DNA from: Corylus avellana
Taxonomy: Eukaryota > Streptophyta > Magnoliopsida > Fagales > Betulaceae
Direction of reading: 5' to 3'
DNA: 64,000 nt
NCBI RefSeq assembly: GCF_901000735.1
Contig: NC_081546.1
Coordinates: 17,607,220-17,671,219 of the forward strand
The position numbers and the translations under genes were made by a program. Below are positions 45,088 to 58,440 of the stretch, in pieces (position 1 is the stretch's first letter; each line of letters starts with the position of its first letter). The notes beneath the pieces were generated by a model. The model ran no database searches. It saw only the letters and a list, made by a program, of their open reading frames with translations, and had not been told where the DNA came from.

Positions 45088-48000
45088 TCAGCACCTCTTT
45101 GATTTTACATGGAGATGCCCATTTAGGAGATGATACAATAAACTTTTCTGTCCCCATTTCCACCATAATGGTGCCACAGCCCGCCGTCTCTTTTTAATCC
45201 GATTCTCTGCACGTAAGAGAGAAAAAGGCTATTAGAAACTTTAAAATGACCCATTTTCAAATCCTACACAGGTTCTGCATTGCTATCGAGTTTCTCTTCG
45301 TTTTCTAGAAGAGGATCTAAATTTTGGATGAAAATACTCTATGCATTTAGAGGAATGGATAGAGAGAGATCCTCACTTTTGTTTTTCAGACAGTACATTC
45401 CCCATTGCGCCTGCAAATCCAAAAATCTGGATCCTAGAGTAGGCCAGAAGTTCATCTGAATCTTAAGGACTTCCAGAGCAGTTTGCGCGCCAGCTTTGGA
45501 AGGTAAAGCGTTATCCAAATTGCATCCAGGACTTTCACCCAGTAATACCTTTTCCAAGGAAAGCCAAGTCAGAAATAAATCGCATTAAATAAATAAAAGA
45601 TAACAATGAGCTTGATTTTTCATTATTGCAGTGGTATAGAATAAATTGCCTCAAATGCTGGCAACTATGACATCCCAAACACCTAACACTAACATCAAAG
45701 CAATTTCTTGTTGGTGATAAGTTTTAAACAGATGAAACCAAGCAGATCTGTAACGCCCAAGTGGCTTCTATCTGGTCCGGGACCATTTAAATTTTACAAT
45801 GTCGTCCCCAAACTTGACAGACTATTACAACATTAACCATCAACCGTCTGTCACTAAAAGTACGTGTAAATGCGCATGAAATAAGACACGTTTCCACCAA
45901 AACAGACATGACCCTCACATTGACCAAGCCAGATGCCATTTCCTACTGAAAGTGCCCCCAAGTCCAGCACATGACAAGAACGTCCATTGCATTTATAGGC
46001 CGGAATTGGAAGTTGGATTGGTAGGAAACATGTGAGGCTCACGTGTGTATGTTTCATTGGCTCAGATGATGTCTGACATATTTTCTGTCTACTCGTACTA
46101 ATGGATGGTTCACATTTGTGGCATATGCAAAGTTTCCGGTTAACATTACTATAATATGATCAAGAGCCAAATAGAAACAAAATCAAAGTTGGATGATTTA
46201 AAATGTAGTTAAGCCTCACAAATAACACATTGCAGGTATTGGAAAAAATATTCACCTTAATCACTGCAGTAGCAGAAGATGATATTGAACGTAGATTATA
46301 GCTGCAACCAAATAGATTATTCAAGTTAACTCAAATGAAGTGCACGGGTGATGATAGTAAAACCAAGTATCAAAAAGGAGGGACTAGGGACAAACCCGCC
46401 CTCAAGAATAACAAGCAACTTTCCACTAGAGAGGGCATACAACATGTGAGTCATCTGTGCATATCCTGCAGGCGTAACCTATATAAAAACAAAAATTACT
46501 TTGTGATGCAAGGAACACAATAAGTTAAAACAATGTAACACTGACAAACTCAGGAGTGCTAACATCTAATTAAAACAAGCAAATGACACAAGCCATCCAT
46601 TGCTCAAGTTTAACGTGACAGTAAATTTAAGCAGTGAGTTTTACCCTTTGGATGCAGCTCATTGCACAGTTTCACTAGAAACACCAAAGAGGCAACCAAA
46701 AGGTTCTGGCCACACTGCTTATCAAATTGAATAATCTAAAGTGAAATGACTACAAGCACAAAAATTCAGTCTGCCGATAAGAGAATCCTTACATCACAGC
46801 ATCCTAGGGGATCACCCCTTGCAGCATCAAACCCAGCTGATATGATGGTGAAATCAGGAGCAAACTCAGAAGCTGCAAATTTTCCATTGGAAAACCATTA
46901 AATGAATTTCAGATAATAATCAAGAGAAGAAGATTGCACTTGTTTCAAAATATGAAATTAATGTACTATACTAAACAGCAAAATACAAATATGAAAGTCC
47001 AATAAGCCTGTATCAAGTGAAAGCTCCATCTACCAGGAGAAGAATGGAAACTTAAAAAAAGTATAAACAAGTATAATATGTCCTGGATAATTTCACTTTT
47101 ATAAAAAAGAACAGAAAGAAAAATATTGCAAGCACAATTGATTGTGTCAGACATTCTGCATCTTAGCTTAAGCGAATTATATGAAAACATAAAAGGCAAA
47201 CTGGTAATCATAGATTAAGAATCCAGAGCACTTTCAGACATCCTTTTGCCAAAATGTAATAACCACTGTTTGCACCTCAATCTTCCAGTCCAGACTTATC
47301 AAATAAATTGCTTTATTTAACAAATGTGTGGGTAATGTTGGGGGGGTGGAAGAACGGAAATTCCACGGTTCAAGTAAAAGCAAGAAGAAAATAGAGACAA
47401 TAAATTGGTGTAAATCAAACGGACCGAACAGATTTTGCAGTTTGCAGGTACCAAAAATCTAAAGGAATCCAGATAACCATCAAAGCACATCCATGAAATC
47501 TATACTAAAGAGCATGATAATTCTGCCCCAGCCATTATCATGGTCCATTCACAAACCATCAATCAGTTTGTTCCATCTTTACCAAAATTTATTCTTCACT
47601 CCAAGGAGAGAAAGAGAGAGAGAGAAGAAACTATGATATAATCACCTATAGGAAGCACAATATGCTGAAAGGCAAAAATATAATCGTTATCGCCAACACC
47701 CCCACAACTCCATGGAATATTCACACAGTATCCTTCTGCCCCCATCGTACCAACCTGAAAAAGGTAAAAATATCATCTATGAACATTAGTTTTAGTTCAC
47801 ATACCTACTAAATAGCGTAATGAAATAATCAATAAAACAAAACTATAGCCATAAAACAATTAGCAGAGAATCGTAAATCTAGACAGAGCAAAGGACCAAT
47901 AGGATTTGAGGGAAAAAGAACGATATACAAAATCCTGATTCATGCCAAGTTGCCAAAGGAATTTGTTGAAAACACAGGAATACTACTTAAATACTGGTTG

Positions 48001-51000
48001 CTTGATATGAATCTGTATTAAGGGTTAATCCATTTTACATACATCAATGTCATTTGAGGCATCCAACAACAGATGTAGGGAATTGAAATTTATTCACTAG
48101 AAGAAAAAGTTATTCAAGGGTATGTGCTACAGGTTACATGATTGCCCAAATAAATTTGGGAATACATGAGACTAGAGAATTTACAGAAGTGGCTCGATGA
48201 ATTCATAGCTGTCTGTCAATATATTCATAATCTATCTAATATAACAATATAGTGATAATATATCTACTTTTATAAGAAACCATCAGCTTTCAACCTTTCA
48301 CAGGCTTATGCTGTATGGCAGTTTGATGTTGCCATGCCCAATTTTTTTTTTTTATAAGTAATTGAGATATGATTAAAAGAATATGGGACCCCTGGGTACA
48401 CATGAAGTATACTAAAAAAAAAACATCTAACTAGAAGAAAAGAAAAAGATTTAAGGAAATCATGGTAACTAACCATCAAAACAGAAACAACTGCAGTCGT
48501 CCAGAGATACAAAATAATGAATAACAAAGACTTAAGCTCCTCCAAAGTCCTCTCACGGTCCTCAAAACTTCTATCATTCACTTTTCTCCATTAACACCAC
48601 AAAAGACACGAGGGCACCATCTTTTACATAGCATCACTCCAAGTGTTGCCAGCAGTTCACCAACAATCATACAAGTCAATAACTTGTCTAAGCATAACCC
48701 AAGACAGCCCAAAGAGACTAAAGAAAGCATTCCATAAGGCACCAACAACTTTAGAATGAAGGAGAAGATGGTCTAAGGACTCCCCATTTCTTTTACACAT
48801 GCAAGACCTATCGACCACAATGGCATATTGCTTCCTAAGAATGTCCATGGCAAGGATCTTTCCTAAAACTGCCGACCAAGCAAAAAAGGCCGCCCTCAAA
48901 AGAGCCTTACTCCATCAAAACACTCTTCCAAGGGAAGAGAAAGCCATCATTACAACCCAAGACACTGTAGAAAGATCTAACATCGAACAACCCTCTCTTG
49001 GAGGGGGCCCACCAAAGATATCCACCTCCCAATCATGAGCCACTCTAGCAAAGCTTACGTTCTACTTATTTGAGCCATAAGAAAGCTCCAAGTGAGCCAA
49101 TAGAGAAGCATTCTCAACGAAAGCAATACCATATAAATATGAAAAGGCTTCCTTTAGGTCCATATCCTCACACCACAGATCATGCCAAAATCTAACCTTG
49201 GAACCATCTCCCACTTTAAATATGGTATGACTTCAAATACTCCAGCCCCTCCTAATATTTTTCTATAACCCAACCCCATACACCTCAAGAGGCTCATTAA
49301 AACACCACTCACCCCACAAACTGCCAAACTTATAGTCCACAACAACTATCCACAAGGCCCCTCTCTCATGCACATAGCACCATAGCCATTTTCCTAAGAG
49401 AACACAATTGAAAATCAACACATTCCAAACCCCCAACCCTTCCTCAGAGATCGAAATACAAACCTTGGACCAGCTTGCCAAGTGATATTTGAACTCTTCA
49501 CCTAGCCCACCCCATAAGAAATCTCGTTGAAGCTTCTCAATACAGTTTGCAAAGGTGCAAGGTGAGGGAAGAAAGACATGAAGTATATAGGCAAGTTGGA
49601 AGTGTGCTCTTAATAAGGGTAACCCTACCACCTTTCAACAAATACATCCTTTTTCAACTAGCCAAATGGCATTCTCTCTTTTCAATAACACCATTTCAAA
49701 TAGACTAGGCCTTCTAGGAGGCCCCCAATGCAAGACCAAGGTACTTCATAGGCAAAGAAGAAAGCCCATAGCCCAGAATGCCAATCAATCCATTCACATT
49801 ATCAACATTACTCACATGAACCAATTCCAATTTAGCCAAAATGATCTTCAAACCAAAGACAGCTTTGAAGCATAAAACTAAAGCACACAAATAGCAAAGG
49901 TGATCAGGCTTGGCCCCACAGCAAACCAAAGTCACCCTCAAACAGCATATATGATATGTTAGCCACACAAAAATGCCTGAACCTCACGGTCAAGCCTGAG
50001 AGAAAACCCCCATCATCATTAGTTGTAGAACAAAGAGAAAAGGCAACAAAGGATCTCCTTATCTCAAATCACGAGAACTACTGAAGAAACCAATTGGATT
50101 GCCATTCCAAAACGAAAAAGTGCACAAAAGAAATACAATGTGCTATCTTAGTGTGTCATTTCTCCCCAAAATCACACCTCCTCAACAAGTAAGAAATCAC
50201 AATTGAGATGATCTTAGGCCTTCCCAATATTCAGCTTGCACGGTGCCCTTAACTCACCAGATTTGATCTTGCTATTCAAACATTCATTAGCAATGAGCAT
50301 TGAATCAAGGACTTCCCTACCTCTAACAAAAAAGCGTTCGGGGCTTCAAATCAATTTTCTCCATGACCCTTTTCAACCTGTTGGCTAGGACTTTAGCAAT
50401 AATCTTGTAAACTCCACTCACAAGACTGATAGGACAAAAGTTCTCAAGATCAATGGCCCCAAAAATTTCTTCAAAATGAGGGTAATGAAAGCGGCACCGA
50501 AAGTTTTATGAAACTTGCTACTAACATGAAAATCATGGAACACCCCCCATGATATTTGCCTTGATCACCTCCCAACATACTTGGAAGAACGCCATAGAAA
50601 ACCTATCAGGGTCTGGCACCTTCCCTCTATTCATACCTTTCACACCATCAAGGACCCCACTCTCCTCAAATGGTCTCTCTATCCAAGAAGCCTCCTCCAC
50701 ATTAATGGAATCGAAATCAAAGCCATCCAACTTGGGACGCCAACTAAACTATTATGATAAAAGCTTGTGATAGAATTGCACAATGTGATCTTTGATTGCC
50801 AGTTGATCAAAAGATATTGAGCCATTGAGTGACGACGACTCAATAGAGTTGTTTCTCCTATTCGAGTTGGCTACCCGATGGAAAAACTTCATGCAATTAT
50901 CACCCTCTTTTAACCAAAGAACCCAAGACTTTTGCCTCTAACTTATCTTCTCCAATTCCCCAGTGAAAAAGGTCTTCCTTAGTTTCTCTTCATCACCTAA

Positions 51001-54000
51001 GACTCTCACTTCCTCTAATCCATCAAGAACAAGCAACTCCTCCAAAAGAGTTTTTTTTTTTTTTTTGGGTTTGGGGTGGGGGGTCTGGGGGATTCTACAC
51101 CTGCTCATTCCAGGCTCTTAAATCAACTTTCAAGGCCTTAAGTTTAGGAGCCTAAATAAAGCTAGGGGAGCCTTGAAACCAATTAGATGACCACTACCTC
51201 ACCTTGTCCACAAAACCATCGGCCTTAAGCCACATATTCTCAAACTTAAAGCATCTGTTGCCCCCTTGAATACCACCCAATCAAGAGGAATGGGGAAGTC
51301 CACTGAGCATAATATATTCATCCTTTTCTAAGATAAATCAAGGAACTTGGCTTCCCATTCCAGAGAAATAAGAAATTTATCAATTCTAGATCAAGAAGGG
51401 GACTCCCGGTTGTTGGACCACAAAAAACTCCCTCCTACAAGGGGAAGGTCCATGGGATCCTGCTCAGAGATAAAATTAGAGAATTAGCGGGACAAAAACG
51501 AACTATACCCAAACTTTCACTAGGAAAACGGGTGACATTAAAGTATCCCCCAATGCACCATGGCAGATTTCACCACACGCCAGCCATATCCTCCCATAAA
51601 AATCTTCTGCCACCATCTAAGTTGGGCCCATAAACCCCCACAAAAGCCCAAGAGAACTCATCTTCGACATTTCTAAACAAGCAAGCAACAAAAAATTCCC
51701 CCCCATACTCTTCAATCTTCTCCACAATCCTCCAACCCGACATGAGCAAGAAACCACTAGACCCTCTAGAGGTTGAGTAGCACCAATCCACATGATGACA
51801 CCCCTACAAATTACGCACAACATTGTTGGAAATGAGTTCCAAATTAAATCCTACAAACAAATAATATCCACCTTCCACTGTCTAAGCAAATTTTTGACTC
51901 TCAAACGCTTGTCACCCTCATTCAACCCTCTTACATTCCATGATAGCAACTTGGGCTTCATAAATAATCACCCGCAGCCCTCCCCTTGCCATTGTCACGG
52001 CTAGCGAAACCGCTATTTGCCTCAAAATTAATGGAGCAAGCAACCTTCTTAATTCTCTACAACTTTTTTTCCCCTTTTGAGCACAAGGTCAACACATGTT
52101 TAGTGAGGCTGGCTTCAATTGCTGTAAACAAGGCCAAAAGTTGTTCAAAATTCACACGAAAGCCCCACAATATGGCAAATTTCCTTCACTATATGCAAGA
52201 CCCAATCAGAATGCATGGACTTTGTACAATTCTATTTGGCTATAGCCGAACAGGAACTTAATGGAGAGGTCTCCTCTTCAAAGAACAAGCCCACCTCCAA
52301 GCAGAGCAGGTTAACTGGAGCATCAGTACTGGCCACGACTCCCCCTACGCATCCAACCAACACAAAAGGAAGCAGGGCCTTTACCCTTCTCTGCCCTAGC
52401 ACTGCCACCCTGCTCCACTAAAAGGGGAGGGAGGAGGGAAGGGAAGAGTGGGGAGGGGGGGGTCTTTTAGAGCATTCGAATCAACAAGGTTCCTTGATGC
52501 TATTAGCCCTCCTCACACTATGCCAACGACACCAGAGTCGGGATGCCCGAGCCCCTGCCCAACCAGCATTGCACCTTCCTAGCAGCAAAATGGCATGAAA
52601 ACGTTAGGGAATGAGGCGGAGATATGATTCCAACCTAATCACCTCACCAACTAGGTTCCCCTATGCCAGTTGCTCTCATTGGATCATGACAACGTCTCCA
52701 GAAGGACCCCCGACGAGGTCCAAATCGGGGATAGGACTACTGGCGAATTATGGGCAGATCGTGTTACCCTCCCCACATGGCAACGAATCCAAACCATCCC
52801 CGCTTGGGCGACCCAACAAAGGGCCTCTAGGTTGTGGGTGATGGGCACTCAAGCCTGTCTCCACAGCCCAGCCCAAAGGATGTGGCCCAAAGCCTTTCTC
52901 TAAGCCCATACCTTTCAATTCCCACTTAACCGATCTGGCTTTGAGCTTCAAAAGGTTGGCCCATGGAAAAGGGCCAAACACCCCTTTACCTTTTGAAGCT
53001 TGGCAGGATGCGGGCTTGAGCTGCAGGCCTTTAAACCAAGGTTAAAATGGGCCACAAGAGTTGGGCCAAGGCTACAAGCATTTGAAAGGCTCTTGGAAAG
53101 GCTCAAAACAGAAGGGTTAGGAATGGGCTCGGCCGACAGATCCAACTCAAGCAACAGCCTAGGACCTAAGCCAACAAGGCCCAGCCCGAGTCAACCCACT
53201 CGAAGCATTAGTCAACTTCTACTTTCAGACGTTCCAACATTTTTCCAAGAGCCCACAAATCTAGACTTTCACCAAAATGGTTCCTTGAGAAAACTCCGCC
53301 CTCAAACAATGAACCACACACAATTTTATCAGTCACCTATCCCTTCAGCAAAAAGTGCCTTTTCCAAGATGACCATAGGCAATGGAGGCATCATCGGACG
53401 CCACTTCAAGGCCTCCACAATGGACCTAAACCCATCCACCTTCTTTGGTGACGACACTGCCTACGCCAACGCACTGCCACCCAAATTAGACATCTTCCTC
53501 AAGGTCGCCAATGAAGCACTACCAGCCAAACTGTCGTAAGACTCTCTCATCCAGGTATCACTCGACGTGGTCTAGGTATACGCCAAACAGCAAAGATTCA
53601 CCATTGGGCCATCATGGAAAAAGAGCTACGCTCCCCTTGCCAAAAGGCCTACCAAAAATTCAACCATCTTCCTGAGCTCCAAAGCACATCTTCTCCAGCC
53701 ACGCTCATCCTGTCCCTCCAAGAAAAAAATGAACCCACACCTCCACCACGTTTGTACTCCACTGCCAAATACTAGTCAGATTTGTTTGCACATCTCTGTG
53801 CTCAGAAAAGATTGTTCCCATCCCTCGGCGACTTTACGAACTCGCACGTCACCTCACCCTTGACCAACTTCACCATTGACAACAGCCAAACCACATTCAT
53901 CTTGCCTACATACATTGCCCGAGGTACCCCTCAGCGCCTAAAGCCCCTTCTGCAACCGAGAGCTCATACACTTTGTTCACAACGCCAAACCAACTCAAAA

Positions 54001-57000
54001 ACCCCATCATACCAAATTATTAAAGAGAACCTAAATAAAAGAAAATGAAAATCCAGCAATTGAATCTCATACAGGAACATATACTAAAAACTTTTTTTTG
54101 ATAAGTAATGATGATATATAAAAGAGCGCAGAGGGGCGCAACCCATATACACGGGAACATATACTAAAAACTATTGGACTTAAGTGAACCTAGTGACACT
54201 TTCTTCTAAAAAAATTAAGAATGGTTGTTTTCTTTTTCATTAGAGTACTAGCAACAAACACCCAATGATTTTCCCTAAATTTAGGGAATCAAACTACTTT
54301 TTGTCAATTAAATACTTTCTTTTTTTTATTCTTTACACTTTACTTTATTATATGAGAGGAGAGAGGAGAGAGTACGGTTATTTTAGGATTATAATAAACC
54401 ATTGGGTAGTACTATAGCTACCCAATGGTTTAGGGAAGCTGTAGGGTGTCTGTTGCAGGTGCTTTTGTAATTTTTTTTTTTTAATTTTCCCTATAATATA
54501 AGGAAGGGAACAAGCTATAGTATGTATATTGCTAGTGCTCTTAATCGATTATATATTATCTTTAAACATCAATGATTTACACTTGAGAGCTTGCATGCAT
54601 CCACGCAATTGTGCACTACCATGCCCAAATAATCAACACATTCAACGAATTCAGAGTAAACTAGATATTCATGTAAAAATAAATAAATTCAAATACGAAT
54701 AATACGTAGGACGTAAAAGGGTTGGAAAAACACATAATCATTAAGGAAAAATAAGTGACCCCAGTATACTGTACTTTTTTTCTCTCTCCAACAAAGAACA
54801 TCACATTCACATAAAATTGTGATTAAAAAAAATAATAATAGTAAGTCCCCTAGCTAAGTTGGCAAGCAAGAGACGTCTATTTGTTTCTGAAAAAATATAA
54901 GCAATCAAATACCTCAAGTGCAGCTCCAGTACCAGGATAGAACTTTCCTCCCTCATGTCTATGCAACGATATATACAAGACCTACAAAGTTGACCCAACT
55001 CATCAGCACTAAAAAGTAATTAATAAATAACCAGTACAAACACGTGAAGTATTCCAATAAAAAAAATTCAATAAAAGCATTAATTTAAAAATAAAATAAA
55101 AAATAAAAATGTAATCAAAATTTCATTAAAGGGCAAAAAGTGCTACTCAAATACACAGGGAGTATACACGAGAAGTGGAAGAGGGCAATTAGTAAAGTGC
55201 ATATTTCTTAATCTTATAATACACTTTATCCAATATCCCATCACTAGGACATTTTCTAGTTAAAAAGATATATCTACTTTTGTAATATCAAGTGGTAAGA
55301 GCATTGGTCTTTGTGGTAGTCCATGAGGTCTAAGGTTCGAGTCCCCTTTAGTGCAAACAATTCTTTGGGGCCAGCCCACCTGCGAAGTCGGAGTATTACC
55401 CGATCTGTGTGAAGGGAGCGCTTTATACGAGTTCGAGGTTTACCTAATAGGGGTGGGTACACAAAGTGGCCTTGCCTTGGAAGGGTTCCTTGTTATCAAA
55501 AAAACTATTGCCCAAGTAAAAAAAGTTTCCTAATAGATATAACGCACTAGAGTCAATTGGCTTACGCTTCATCCCAACTTCATAAGTGACATCACTGACT
55601 CCCTACCACCTCCTCCATAAAATCATTTCATTGAAAATAAGTAGTGCATTAAAAAGTTGATGTGCATAGTGAGATGAAACTCAATTATTACAAATCTCAC
55701 CGATTTGTTCTGGTCAAATATTTCCTGTGTGCCATTTCCATGGTGAACATCCTGCAGGGATAGGGACAAAAAAAATCAGCATGCAGTTTAATTGCATAGC
55801 ACTTACCAAATTCAACAGCTGACCAGAAAGTTGAAAGAATAAAAGAATCACACAAATAATGCACTTAGAGTATGGTCATAAGAAGCGTAATAAAAAAGCA
55901 TCGTGTATACATTACCCAATCAACAATAAGCACTTTCTTAGCCCCTGCAACCTGAACTGCTAATGCAGCAACGGCTGCATTATTGTGGAGGCAAAACCCC
56001 ATGGCATGTCTTACACCAGCATGATGACCAGGAGGCCGAACCTGACTCATACAAAATAATTAACTTAAAGAAGAATAGAGTTTGCAAGAGTTCCCTGAAA
56101 CTTCAATAACACTTAAAGAGCCCATATTTAAGTTATAGATTTGTCATACCAGAGCAAACCCATTTTTGGCACGCCCAGAAAAAATTTCTGTAGCAAGATC
56201 AGCACACAAACCTGCTGCAAGCCTAGCAGCACGTGCTGAATGCTCATTGGCATATGTGTCAGGAGTGAAATAACTGCAACCATATATAATTAATCAACCA
56301 AAAGCCCAATCTCCTGTCAAGATCTGTTATCTTGTATTTAATAAAAACCTATGGCATTTGATGTATTTTATTCCAGATATTTTCCATGAAGCGGGGGAGT
56401 GGGGAGGAAGATCACTAACTGCAAGGGTTTTTGAATCTTTTGTGTAGATATCACAACAGGGTTCAAATCAAGGGTTTTTATTTGCTTTTATGCTTCCCCA
56501 GATATATGATTCCTTTTCCATGGGAATTATTACTATATCAGCTTTCTTTACTCTTATCTATATCTTTTATCTAAATAAAAGTAGCATGCCTTATAAACTT
56601 CCACAGTGCCTTAAATTTATGCTCGATCTGCTAGGATTCTATCATTTAAAAAAATAAATAAATAAATAAATAAAAATAAAAATAAAAAATTGCACGCTTG
56701 TATCATCATAAGAGCATGTGAACTAGGCCAGTATGCTAACTTAAATCTTCACAGCCTTTCTGAGTACCAATAGTGCAAGCCTTTGTGTGTGTGGACACAC
56801 AAGCAAAAAAATGCACAAGAACCAGAAGCAAAAGGGTATGAGAGAGAATTGAGAGCCTGCAGAGATTAACATACCTAGAGAGAATATGGCTTGTCAGTTC
56901 AACAGTTTCAATATGCTCCAAGGAATGGACCTTTAATTCCAAAATGCAAAACCAATAACTAAAAGGAATTAGAATTTATTTCATAAACTAAAATATAATG

Positions 57001-57585
57001 TTTATGTTTCATTTCAAAATAACCGAAAATGAATTGGTTAATAAGTCTGATTATCATTATTATCATGGCAGCACAAAAGAGGCCTTTCAAGTCAGATCAA
57101 ACCATAAAACTGTAGACATTCCACGAATTCAAAGATCATGTAAAACACTTGTTCATTTGTCCCACAAATTTCCAGACAACGATTTCAAATAAACATCTCT
57201 GATACCATCCGCAGATATAATTGACAGCGGACAATAACTTGACCCTCGCGTGCCTTCAAGATACTCAGATGTCACTTACCATCTGAAGTTCTTCTTTTGT
57301 AATTTCTCTAGCAGAAATAGGATAGCATCTTCCAGGAAATATACCTGCACAAGTTAACATTTGTCAGTGCTTAACAATCTGATGAAGGATTAATAACCAG
57401 TGCTAACTTACTGACCAGCAGTAGGTACAATGAAGTTTCATAATTATCAAATGTCAACTTTAATTAAAATCCCTAATTCAATGACAAAATTTGCAAAACA
57501 GGTAAATACCAGCTGTAGCAAGGCTAGCAGCAATAGCACGGAGACGATCAGGTCTTTCTGGATGTGGATGTGACTTCATTTCAAC
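45088..57585 (-). CDS. HDA15: Histone deacetylase HDA15 (class II), 5' end outside the window
   Basis: Thirteen coding exons on the minus strand: 57510-57585, 57280-57344, 56875-56930, 56150-56273, 55916-56041, 55701-55751, 54913-54981, 47646-47754, 46793-46872, 46396-46478, 46256-46301, 45377-45548 and 45088-45206. All are GT-AG and keep one frame, giving 391 residues to a TGA at 45088-45090. The enzyme removes acetyl groups from histone lysines with a zinc ion. Catalytic landmarks: [39 protein letters not shown] (catalytic His pair), [17 protein letters not shown] (zinc-binding D and H), [13 protein letters not shown] (zinc-binding D) and LEGGYNLRSIS. The last exon encodes the HDA15-type tail ([16 protein letters not shown]). 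The N-terminal RanBP2-type zinc-finger part, before VEMKSHPHP, is absent from 57586-64000, so its exons probably lie beyond 64000. The intron at 47755-54912 holds a LINE in the same orientation. An unspliced reading at 45339 would give a false early stop. Confidence 0.95.
50533..50730 (-). pseudogene. LINE reverse transcriptase fragment
   Basis: Minus-strand frame with [20 protein letters not shown] and [20 protein letters not shown], the start of the L1-type RT where the usual reading is GDKAPGPDGF. Part of the LINE at 48342-54617. Neighbouring RT segments are in other frames. Confidence 0.8.
54074..54172 (-). mobile_element. 61-bp LINE tail insertion with 19-bp TSD
   Basis: Inserted segment 54093-54153 starts TTTTTTGATAAGTAATGATG and ends ACCCATATACACG. 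It equals the 3' end of the LINEs at 62245 and 48342 (AAAGAGCGCAGAGG, then GTAACCC-like). A perfect 19-bp repeat beginning GGAACATATACTAAAAAC flanks it at 54074-54092 and 54154-54172. This is an extremely 5'-truncated LINE copy. Confidence 0.95.
54240..54543. mobile_element. Tourist-like MITE with TTA TSD
   Basis: Element 54243-54540 (298 bp) has ends GAGTACTAGCAACA and, inverted, TTGCTAGTGCTC, with TTA on both sides (54240-54242 and 54541-54543). TTA is the usual PIF/Harbinger target. Inner motif ACCCAATGATTTTCCCTAAA is echoed by CCCAATGGTTTAGGGAA. Confidence 0.75.
55286..55505 (+). mobile_element. tRNA-derived SINE (family A) in an HDA15 intron
   Basis: A-box-like AGTGGTAAGAGCATTGG (55292-55308) and B-box GGTTCGAGTCC (55334-55344), a body with GGGGCCAGCCCACC and GGTGGGTACACAAAG, and a short A-rich 3' end. 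It has the best-preserved Pol III promoter of the five family-A copies. It is antisense to HDA15 and lies between exons at 54981 and 55701. No convincing TSD. Confidence 0.8.
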
Positions 57586-58440
57586 CTACTCTAGCATAGC
57601 AAACACCAAAAAAAGGAATGTAAATTTGCACATAAGCAGCAATAAGCAGTGTTCTGCAACTGCAAGACCTACATCACAAATTATTTGGATGGTATGCGAG
57701 CTGAAATCACAAGAGAAAAATATAGCTCATTGAAGTTATTTCTGATCAATTGTGCAGACAAGGAATTAACTTGAAATTCGGAAACAGCGGAATTTGAAAA
57801 TTCCTGCTATTCTGTTACTGTAGAACTTATTTTTTGGGGAGCTTGGCTTTAAGGAACATAGAATTCCATGAGGGAAATAAAAAACAAAGAAAAAAAAAAA
57901 AAAAAAAAAGGAAAAGAAAAAGAAGACTTCCTAGCCAGAGGTAATGACTTAACCAAGATGGAATATAACCAATTTGCTCCAAAATAATTGCACGTTGAAT
58001 ATCAAGACCTGACATAGTAGTTGGGTTTTGAGATCCATACCCAAATCTGTAGCACTGCCTTGCTCTACACCATATTTTACAAATTACTGTGTACCATGTT
58101 TCATTCTTCAACTCATACATCCATCCAACCCAGCACACACCATTATTGCACAAAAAACTGGAAAACATCATTGCCCGGAACAATCAATTATGTACAACAT
58201 AAAACCAATTGCAATATCATGTCTATGGTCACACAAAAATCACAATTCTAAGTCCCAAATTTACATTTTCCAATGGCTTCAAATCATGCATGCAGTGATT
58301 GTTGATTACAAGTGTGCAAGTCAACAGATACTTGAATCATTTCATGAAAGGCCTGACACCAAGTGGAGAAGGCACTAATAAGGAGTGGATATTCATTGAA
58401 AATTGACATTTCCATCAATTGTACAACTAGAAGTTAGTTC
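57586..58440. other. Upstream intron sequence of HDA15
   Basis: I looked for the missing N-terminal exons here on the minus strand and found none. The 118-aa minus frame at 57827-58183 includes LDIQRAIILEQIGYIPSWL and ends in a Phe/Leu run encoded by poly-T; no family recognised. Confidence 0.45.

Larger units (their letters stand above)
48342..54617 (-). mobile_element. L1-type LINE (LINE-1 of the window) in an HDA15 intron
   Basis: The 3' end is at low coordinates (poly-T then TATAAGTAATTGAG). Minus strand, high to low: an ORF1-like region to about 54000 (VEYKRGGG near 53760); endonuclease [10 protein letters not shown] near 51640; RT N-part [20 protein letters not shown] near 50620; RT C-part [14 protein letters not shown] near 49730; zf-[17 protein letters not shown] and [14 protein letters not shown] near 48870-48760. 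The FADD box reads FEGD, with frameshifts, so it is inactive. CCATGCCCAA at 48332-48341 and 54619-54628 may be a TSD, which would make it close to full length. The MITE at 54243 and the tail at 54093 lie within these bounds. Confidence 0.75.

Noticed and set aside
53000..53539. 179-aa plus-strand frame
   Set aside because: It is the complement of the LINE ORF1 region; Pro/Ser-rich composition with no family motif.
55292..55344. tRNA gene suggested by A-box and B-box
   Set aside because: No cloverleaf can be closed around it; the rest of the unit matches a dispersed SINE family.
57827..58183. Possible missing HDA15 exon (LDIQRAIILEQIGYIPSWL)
   Set aside because: It does not resemble the HDA15 N-terminal zinc finger or the segment before VEMKSHPHP, and the frame ends in a poly-T-encoded run.
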